Origin: CAYUCJ01 sp049282265
GTDB taxonomy: Bacteria; Desulfobacterota; DSM-4660; Desulfatiglandales; Desulfatiglandaceae
Assembly (NCBI GenBank): GCA_049282265.1
Contig: JBAPTR010000288.1
Span: forward strand, 1-48,508
Direction of reading: 5' to 3'
DNA: 48,508 bases
Shown here: positions 43,046-48,508 of the stretch, one piece after another
How the letters are laid out: the number at the start of each line of letters is the position of its first letter
Numbering within the stretch: the first letter of the stretch is position 1
Position numbers and translations under genes: made by a program
The notes under the pieces: generated by a model
The model's input: only the letters and a program-made list of their open reading frames with translations
Told to the model about the DNA's origin: nothing
Databases searched by the model: none

Positions 43046-45211
43046 TCAATTGACCAGGCATCTCATTCTCATCCTTGAAGGGGGTGTTTCCTCTTCTGGT
43101 TCACCCAGGACTTGGAGAAACGCCCTTACCACAACCGGGTCGAACTGCCGGCCTGCCTCCTGCCTGATGATCTGAACGGCCCTTTCCTGTGCCATTCCTT
43201 TTCTGTAGGGCCTGTCCGAGACCATGGCGTCATAGGCGTCTGCAACGGCCAGAACCCTGGCACCAAGAGAAATAGCGTCGCCTGAAAGGCTATCAGGATA
43301 CCCTCTGCCGTCAAACCGTTCGTGATGCTGTAAGATCATCGGTGCAATGTGGATAAAAGCGGCGATGGGTTCTATGATTTTGGCTCCCATGCGCGGGTGG
43401 TTTCTGACGATGGTCCATTCCGCGCGCGTGAGCTTCCCCGGTTTGTCGAGGATGTGGGCTGGAACCCCGATCTTCCCGATATCATGCAGCAGGCCTCCCC
43501 GATGGAGATCTTTGAGGTCCTCCCGGGAGAAACCCATAATACGGCCTATTCTCAGGGTGTTTTGCGTGACCCTTTCAGTGTGGCCCGCTGTCCAGGGAGA
43601 CTTGGCATCCACTGTGCGGGCGAGTGCCTTCAAGGCACCCCAACTCAGGGTGGAAAGCTCTTCCAGCAGTCGCGCATTGCTCAGGGCCACGGCGACCTGA
43701 TTTGTCAAGAGGCGTGCCTGGGAGAGATTGTCTTTGTCCTGCTCAAATGGGTCGGATGGACCCATCACGATGACGCCTGCAAATTCCTCTTTTATGTAAA
43801 GGGGGAGAACCGCAAGGGACAAAGCCGGATTGGTTTGAAGAGGAAGAAGGAATTTCGGGGTGATTTCATCATCCCGGATGATCATGAAATCTTTCGCCTT
43901 GAGGATCCTTTTGATATCCGATGGGCTGAATCCCATATTTTCAACAAGTTCAACTTCGTTGGTCTTATCGCGCCGCAGGTAGGTCCTGGGGTGAGCATCT
44001 CCCATGGGACTGAGGAGAATAAGCCCCGCCCTATTGCAATGAAAAAGATCGGCCATTCGGGTGAGTGCAATTGTTGCAATTCCTTTCGTCTCCAGGGATG
44101 ACAGAATCGCTCGATCAATTTCCGCCACCGCGGTCATCGTTCTGAATTGCCTGCCCAACCGTTCAGCCATACCGTTAAAGGATTGTGCGAGATCTTCAAA
44201 CTCGTCGCCAGTGTTTAGGGATATCCTGTTATCGAATTGTTTCATCCCGATAAGGTGAGCCCCTTTTTTCAATTCTTCCAGGGGCAGCATGGTTCTCCGA
44301 ATCTGTACAAGGCTGATAAAGACTACAACCAGAAAGGACAAGAGGACCACAAGTGGAAACGTTTTCTTGAAATAGGAAACAGGGGAGAAGATGTATCCCT
44401 CGGGTTGACTCATGATAACGGTCCATCTGGAATGCAGGAAGTCATATTTGAGGGGGATCGACCAGAAACTGGCCAGATATTTTTCTTGTCCGGAATTCCA
44501 AACAAAGTACCCGGATGTGTTATTGTCCACCCTTTTTCGGTAAGAGGAAGGGGCAATGGGTATGGTGCAAAATATGACCCGGTCCATTTGATCCAAGACA
44601 CAGAGTTCCGTCTTGTGGGGAAGGGAATCATAATCGGCCAGGCCCAGCAAGTAGTCGGTCTTTATTTCGCCAAGAAGATAGCCCTCACCTAATCTTTCTG
44701 AAAGCACGGATCGGGCCATGGAAAGATGCAGCAGGCCTTTCTCATCACGGCTGCTCCTTAGCAATGGTTTCCCTGACAGGAGGTGCTTTATTTCCTGATC
44801 TGAAAATTGTTCCGGCTTTTGGATCTTTCCCAACAGCGGCAGGAAGGTACCGGAGCCCCGGATGAGCTCAAGGTTGCTGAATTGCCGATTCAGTTTTTTT
44901 GAGTAATCTCCGGAAAGGGGTTTCAAAAAGGTCTCCGGGTCACGTTGGAGCGAAAGGGAAAGATTCTGCAGCTCATTGTCAAGAAAAGTCAGTCTATCGA
45001 AGATGGACATCCCCAGGTTCTTGCTCGAATGCAGTAACCGTATCTTGCCCTGCTCCTGAAGCTGGCCCGTAACCTGATTGAAAGAGATGATGCCGAGGAT
45101 GGCAATAGGCACTAGGGTGCAGAGAATAAACTGTACCAAAACGCGGCGAGCCACCCCGCCTCTCAAGAAGGATGTCTTGAACGATGGATCTTGGGTCTTG
45201 ATAGGTTTCAT
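43046..45211 (-). CDS. Membrane-bound HD-GYP cyclic-di-GMP phosphodiesterase sensor
   Basis: This 721-residue protein has TM1 (about 24-44), a periplasmic Cache-like sensing region (about 45-284), TM2 (about 285-305), HAMP (about 306-355), GAF (about 370-515) and an HD-GYP domain (about 520-710). The catalytic set is complete: HD in LLHDIGKIGVP (H576, D577), NHPRMG, QHHERFDGRGYP (GYP 637-639) and DAYDAMVSDRPYR. Such enzymes hydrolyse cyclic di-GMP and influence motility and attachment. It sits beside a pilin-like gene on the same strand, 21 bases apart, which suggests a link to surface behaviour. Confidence 0.92.
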   Translation of the reverse strand: MKPIKTQDPSFKTSFLRGGVARRVLVQFILCTLVPIAILGIISFNQVTGQLQEQGKIRLLHSSKNLGMSIFDRLTFLDNELQNLSLSLQRDPETFLKPLSGDYSKKLNRQFSNLELIRGSGTFLPLLGKIQKPEQFSDQEIKHLLSGKPLLRSSRDEKGLLHLSMARSVLSERLGEGYLLGEIKTDYLLGLADYDSLPHKTELCVLDQMDRVIFCTIPIAPSSYRKRVDNNTSGYFVWNSGQEKYLASFWSIPLKYDFLHSRWTVIMSQPEGYIFSPVSYFKKTFPLVVLLSFLVVVFISLVQIRRTMLPLEELKKGAHLIGMKQFDNRISLNTGDEFEDLAQSFNGMAERLGRQFRTMTAVAEIDRAILSSLETKGIATIALTRMADLFHCNRAGLILLSPMGDAHPRTYLRRDKTNEVELVENMGFSPSDIKRILKAKDFMIIRDDEITPKFLLPLQTNPALSLAVLPLYIKEEFAGVIVMGPSDPFEQDKDNLSQARLLTNQVAVALSNARLLEELSTLSWGALKALARTVDAKSPWTAGHTERVTQNTLRIGRIMGFSREDLKDLHRGGLLHDIGKIGVPAHILDKPGKLTRAEWTIVRNHPRMGAKIIEPIAAFIHIAPMILQHHERFDGRGYPDSLSGDAISLGARVLAVADAYDAMVSDRPYRKGMAQERAVQIIRQEAGRQFDPVVVRAFLQVLGEPEEETPPSRMRMRCLVN

Positions 45212-45232
45212 CAGTGAAAAACTCCCACTCGG

Positions 45233-45769
45233 TTAATAATTTGACGCCAGCCCTATGAATCCTCCGTCGCTTGCCCTTATGATATCGTCCTGGCTGTTAT
45301 GCGACGTTATGGGCGGTTGGCTCTTCCCGTCTTTTCCCTTGCTGTAGAGATCGTAATCCGAATTCAAGGGGTGGAGGGAACGGTCTTTGCGTATTTTCCC
45401 TTGCCCTTTCACTGTTGCGTAGTTCAAGTACTGGTATGGGTTGCCCCAGGGATCGAGAAGCCCTGCGCGTCCTATGTCATTGAGCGTGTTGGGGAGAGGC
45501 CCTCCATCCGCTGCAAAGGCGCTGATCTCCTGGCTCAGAATTTTGATTTCCGCTATGGCTTTGGCTATTTTCGCCTTTTCAACGTATCTGCTGAAGGCGG
45601 GTATGGCAATGGCCGCAAGCGTCATTATGATGGCCACAACGATCATGAGTTCGATGAGGGTAAACCCCTTGCAGTGTCGATAGGGTTTTGCATCCCCGGG
45701 AAAGACGATGGGATTATCTATGTAACATTTTGAATTCAAATCAAAAATGGCCTTCTTGGACGTGTACAT
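45233..45769 (-). CDS. Type II secretion/type IV pilin-like protein
   Basis: The 178-residue product has the prepilin peptidase site CKG-FTLIELMIVVAI, with cleavage after G35 and the +5 glutamate E40, then the hydrophobic helix and a globular part rich in GspG-like signatures (GRAGLLDPWGNPYQYLN, SDYDLYSKGKDG). It would be cleaved by PilD, N-methylated and assembled in a pseudopilus or pilus. The leader of 35 residues from ATG 45769 is unusually long; no closer ATG or GTG in frame exists, only TTG at L11. The calcium-site-like DSD/ DYDLYS region fits a major pseudopilin. No other gsp or pil genes are adjacent. Confidence 0.85.
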   Translation of the reverse strand: MYTSKKAIFDLNSKCYIDNPIVFPGDAKPYRHCKGFTLIELMIVVAIIMTLAAIAIPAFSRYVEKAKIAKAIAEIKILSQEISAFAADGGPLPNTLNDIGRAGLLDPWGNPYQYLNYATVKGQGKIRKDRSLHPLNSDYDLYSKGKDGKSQPPITSHNSQDDIIRASDGGFIGLASNY

Positions 45770-45928
45770 GGGTCATCGCCTGTCCCAATGACTGGGAATC
45801 AACTTGGGGCCGTACATGACAATTCAAGGTAAGTATCGGCATTTTTTACAAAAAACTTGAATAATAGTACTCAAACTGATAAACAGAAAACCTGAATAGA
45901 GGCGGGATGAACCAGAAGAGGCCTGTTT

Positions 45929-46828
45929 ATGATTATTCAAATATACGAAATCCAGACGCCTGAAGAAGCGGAAAAATGTATTGAAGCCGGGGTGAATCAC
46001 CTGGGCAGCGTGGTCCTGTTAGAGGGCAAGTGGCGTGATCCCCTGCTGAGGGAAACCGTGCGCCTGATCCAGAATGCCGAAAAGAAGAGCTGCCTGATCC
46101 CCCTTTTCAGGCACTCGGAGCGAATTTATCGGGTCCTGGATTACTACGGTCCGGATTACGTCCACTTCTGCGACAACCTTGTTTCGCCGGAAAAGAAGGT
46201 TTATGACCTGGAACCTTTCACCAAGTTGCAGAAAGAGGTGAGGAGTTATTTCCCTGAAATCAGGATGGTACGATCCATTCCCCTGCCCCGTGAAGACACG
46301 GACGGGGAGTTTCCCTTCCTGGAACTGGCCAGAGAATTTGAAGCCATAAGTGACGTCTTACTCACGGATACGTGGGTGGAGGAGGAGCCGGTCACGGGCT
46401 TTATCGGGATCACCGGCAAGACCGTTGACTGGGACATGGCCGGGGAATTGGTTCGGGAGAGCCATATCCCGGTGATCCTCGCCGGGGGGCTCTCCCCGGA
46501 AAACGTGAGTGAGGCTATCCTGAAGGTCCTGCCCGCGGGGGCGGACAGTTGTACCCTGACCAATAGCCGGGGCCCGGACGGCAAGGCCCTTCGGTTCCGA
46601 AAAGACGCCCGGAAAGTCCGTGAATTTGTGAGGGAGGTACGCATGGCTGAAGAGACCATAAAAGAGGGACTGGAAAAAAAGCTCGAGGATTTGAAAGAAA
46701 GGCTGAGGGACCGGGAGGCGGCCCTGCCGGCCCACTCTGTCAGGCCCAACCAGATCCTGGCTATCGAGGAACTGGAAGACCAGATTGAAGAGGTGGAAAA
46801 GGAAATAAAGCGTTTAGAAGGCATGTAA
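45929..46828 (+). CDS. TrpF-like (phosphoribosylanthranilate isomerase-like) protein with coiled-coil tail
   Basis: Residues 1-240 resemble phosphoribosylanthranilate isomerase: IQTPEEAEKCIEAGVNHLGS at the start, LLTDTW with D147 at the general-acid position, GITGKTVDWDMAGELV and ILAGGLSPENVSEAI. The catalytic cysteine in the TrpF N-terminal KICGI motif is replaced (QIYEI, Y6), so normal isomerase activity is unlikely. Residues about 238-299 form a charged coiled coil absent from TrpF. There are no trp genes around. The stop overlaps the next start (TAATG), tying it to a zinc-ribbon protein. I infer a repurposed barrel, perhaps a sugar-phosphate or nucleotide binder. Confidence 0.75.
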   Translation: MIIQIYEIQTPEEAEKCIEAGVNHLGSVVLLEGKWRDPLLRETVRLIQNAEKKSCLIPLFRHSERIYRVLDYYGPDYVHFCDNLVSPEKKVYDLEPFTKLQKEVRSYFPEIRMVRSIPLPREDTDGEFPFLELAREFEAISDVLLTDTWVEEEPVTGFIGITGKTVDWDMAGELVRESHIPVILAGGLSPENVSEAILKVLPAGADSCTLTNSRGPDGKALRFRKDARKVREFVREVRMAEETIKEGLEKKLEDLKERLRDREAALPAHSVRPNQILAIEELEDQIEEVEKEIKRLEGM

Positions 46829-48249
46829 TGGATATCATCCTGAACTGCCCCCAGTGTTCTGCGGAAGTGAACCTTGAGGAGGATGCTTCCGTTTTTCGCT
46901 GCAAGTATTGCGACTCCGTTCTCATGCCAACTGGAAGAAATGAGGTCCAATCCTTTTTCTTCCCCCCGAAAGGGACGAAGACCCAGGTGGGTAAGGCCCT
47001 CCTCAAAACCCTGGCCAGGAAGAGAATGGGGCGCGTCAAAATAGAGGGTGCGGATCTCGTCTATGCCCCCTACTGGCGGGTAGTGGGACTCTTGTTTCAG
47101 CACGCATTCGGCCGGAAATATGAAAACACGCTGTACGGCGGAACCTCATATGACTATTTCAAGAAACTTCGGGCCGTGGCCTATGATCGCACGTTTCCGG
47201 CCTTCACATCGGATCACTGGGAGGTCTTTTCCCTTGGCCTGAGGGCTGAAGTGATGAAGATGTGGCCCTATAACAAGGAAAAAATGGAGAAGGATGCCCT
47301 CGTGATCGGAGAGGATATCCCCCTGGAAGAGGCCGCGAAAATGGCCCTTAGAACACCCTATCCCGGGGGCTCTGCCGACAAGGAGAAAATCGAGTTGCTG
47401 AAAACGGAACTGATTGGAGAGAGGTATTCCCTCGTCTATTTTCCCTTTTATTGCTTTTCCACGACACAGGAGGGAAAAAAGACCCTCTTCCTTGTTGATG
47501 CCCTTTCGCATAAGGTGGTGAGGGGCCGTCTCTCCATCAGTGAACTGAAAAAGGAATCCAGGCGGGAACAAGTACCCTACAGGCCGCTCCACTTTATTCC
47601 TTTCAAGTGCCCCAACTGCGGGTGGGACCTTCCCTACAGACCGAAGGCCGGGATTCACCTCTGCCGCACCTGTGGGAGGGCGTGGCAGGAGATGGGAGAG
47701 GCCTTTCAGGAGGTTCCTTACAGCGTCGTGCTTCCGGGGGAAGGCGCGCGTACCGATGCCTTCACCTATCTGCCGTTCTGGCGGTTGACGGTCACCATCT
47801 CGGGCTCTCGCAAAGAATACAAAAACCTGTGGGATTTTTACGGACTTTTTCCCCTGCCCAGGGTTATGGATAAAGAATTGCTGGAAAAGAGGGACATCCA
47901 TTTCTTTATCCCGGCCTTCAGGATCAGAAATGCCGCTGCGGTGGATCGGTTTGCCGTCCAGATGGCGCGGAATCAACCTGAATACCATGTGACCGAAACA
48001 GAGGAATTCAGGGATATCCGCGCAGCGGATGTGTGGCTACCCATGGACGAGGCCGTGGAAATGGCCCATATCCTCCTTTATTCCATGATCCCGAAGCGCG
48101 CCAAAAGGACCCGCAAGGAGGTCCAGGATGCGCAGTTGCACCTGGAAGAGAGACGCCTGATCTGGCTCCCGTTTATTGAAAAGGGCATTTTTCTAAGAGA
48201 GGTTCACCACGATTTTGCCATTCAGAAAAACTGCCTTGAATTGGATTAG
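46828..48249 (+). CDS. Double zinc-ribbon protein of unknown function
   Basis: This 473-residue protein has an N-terminal zinc ribbon (C7, C10, C25, C28: CPQC and CKYC) and a second ribbon at C261, C264, C279 and C282 (CPNC and CRTC). Between and after are mixed alpha/beta regions with repeated aromatic phrases such as LVYAPYWRVVGLL, LVYFPFYCF, FTYLPFWRLTV and RLIWLPF, which look like copies of one strand unit (YxPFW). No membrane segment or signal is seen. Its ATG overlaps the upstream stop, so it is made with the TrpF-like protein. The fold and role are unknown to me; the first ribbon followed by a beta-rich repeat recalls domains in other bacterial proteins of unknown function. Confidence 0.7.
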   Translation: MDIILNCPQCSAEVNLEEDASVFRCKYCDSVLMPTGRNEVQSFFFPPKGTKTQVGKALLKTLARKRMGRVKIEGADLVYAPYWRVVGLLFQHAFGRKYENTLYGGTSYDYFKKLRAVAYDRTFPAFTSDHWEVFSLGLRAEVMKMWPYNKEKMEKDALVIGEDIPLEEAAKMALRTPYPGGSADKEKIELLKTELIGERYSLVYFPFYCFSTTQEGKKTLFLVDALSHKVVRGRLSISELKKESRREQVPYRPLHFIPFKCPNCGWDLPYRPKAGIHLCRTCGRAWQEMGEAFQEVPYSVVLPGEGARTDAFTYLPFWRLTVTISGSRKEYKNLWDFYGLFPLPRVMDKELLEKRDIHFFIPAFRIRNAAAVDRFAVQMARNQPEYHVTETEEFRDIRAADVWLPMDEAVEMAHILLYSMIPKRAKRTRKEVQDAQLHLEERRLIWLPFIEKGIFLREVHHDFAIQKNCLELD

Positions 48250-48269
48250 CAGCCCAAAAGCCCTTGAAA

Positions 48270-48282
48270 AGCCATTATGGCT
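48270..48282 (+). terminator. Weak hairpin after the zinc-ribbon gene
   Basis: AGCCATTATGGCT at 48270-48282 can fold as a five-pair stem, 20 bases past the stop, followed by a loosely T-rich stretch. It is a weak terminator candidate only. Confidence 0.25.
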
Positions 48283-48336
48283 GTGTTATTCTCAATAATC
48301 TGTTTTATTGATGGCTTTGTAAAAAGCTGGTTCATG

Positions 48337-48508
48337 CCGCAAGCGGCAACCTATGAGTTACGAAGAGGAGCCGGACCTGACACTCTTTTTCAGACCCTTT
48401 CTAAACACTTCGGAGGGGATGGACGCCGATTTGGGGTTTAGCGTAAATTCATAGAAGCGCGTGGGGTTTGGGAGGCGTAAACCCCAAATAGCCGTCCATA
48501 TCGGTGTT
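48337..48508. repeat. Long imperfect palindromic element, copy 2 (cut by window end)
   Basis: This is the second copy of the element at 13351-13578, in the same orientation and truncated by the end of the window. 48385-48440 matches 13399-13454 at 51 of 56 bases. Its inner arms, ATGGACGCCGATTTGGGGTTTA split around 48419-48440 and the complement near 48478-48500, pair at about 20 of 22 positions. Arm changes differ from copy 1 while pairing is largely kept. No coding sequence is seen. Confidence 0.75.

Overview
The window looks like chromosomal DNA of an anaerobic or microaerophilic Gram-negative bacterium, most likely a Desulfobacterota (former deltaproteobacterial) lineage. This is inferred from gene content: an anaerobic sulfatase-maturase-type radical SAM enzyme, a split glycine cleavage P-protein (gcvPA/gcvPB), a TRAP transporter beside a molybdenum hydroxylase, a YcaO-TPR protein, LarE, archaeal/actinobacterial-type inositol phosphate synthase, an HD-GYP sensor and small cysteine-rich proteins. 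No rRNA, tRNA, CRISPR array, plasmid or phage module was recognised.

Region by region. 1-2.0 kb is a decayed accessory patch: a WYL-domain tail, an intact TacA/TacT-like toxin-antitoxin pair and a RhuM/Fic-like fragment. 2.0-6.7 kb holds a small cytochrome c, a Tat-exported dienelactone hydrolase, a sulfatase-maturase-like radical SAM protein and a DnaJ/CbpM pair arranged convergently. 7-9.6 kb is a minus-strand zinc alcohol dehydrogenase / ketopantoate-reductase-like operon plus a DUF6125-like protein. 10-15.8 kb mixes hydrolases, thioredoxin reductase, a ten-cysteine miniprotein, a long palindromic repeat, a 58-residue protein, a LysE exporter, a broken MBL gene and an intact MBL gene. 15.8-16.9 kb is a RAYT transposase with REP-like ends and a tandem duplication.

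17-22.6 kb is a five-gene operon: GldA/GldF/GldG-like ABC exporter, DUF4340 protein and LarE. It is followed by YcaO-TPR and inositol-1-phosphate synthase. 26.1-35.3 kb reads as one functional unit: TRAP DctP-DctQ-DctM, a universal stress protein, then a three-subunit molybdenum hydroxylase. The flavin subunit of that enzyme is interrupted by a whole GltD-like NAD(P)H/FAD/Fe-S module; this is the most striking architecture in the window. 35.4-43.0 kb is glycine cleavage and lipoylation: lpdA divergent from an Lrp-type regulator, then gcvH-gcvPA-gcvPB-lipB-lipA and a GcvR-like ACT protein, mostly with ATGA overlaps; gcvT is not here.

43.0-48.2 kb carries an HD-GYP sensor, a pilin-like protein, and a TrpF-like protein without the catalytic cysteine, translationally coupled to a double-zinc-ribbon protein of unknown role. 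The window ends inside a second copy of the palindromic repeat first seen at 13.4 kb.

The genes suggest amino-acid (glycine) oxidation to supply reducing equivalents and C1 units, import and hydroxylation of an unidentified organic acid or heterocycle, and several sulfur-chemistry enzymes (lipoyl synthase, LarE, YcaO). All functions rest on reading translated sequence by eye; no database search was run.
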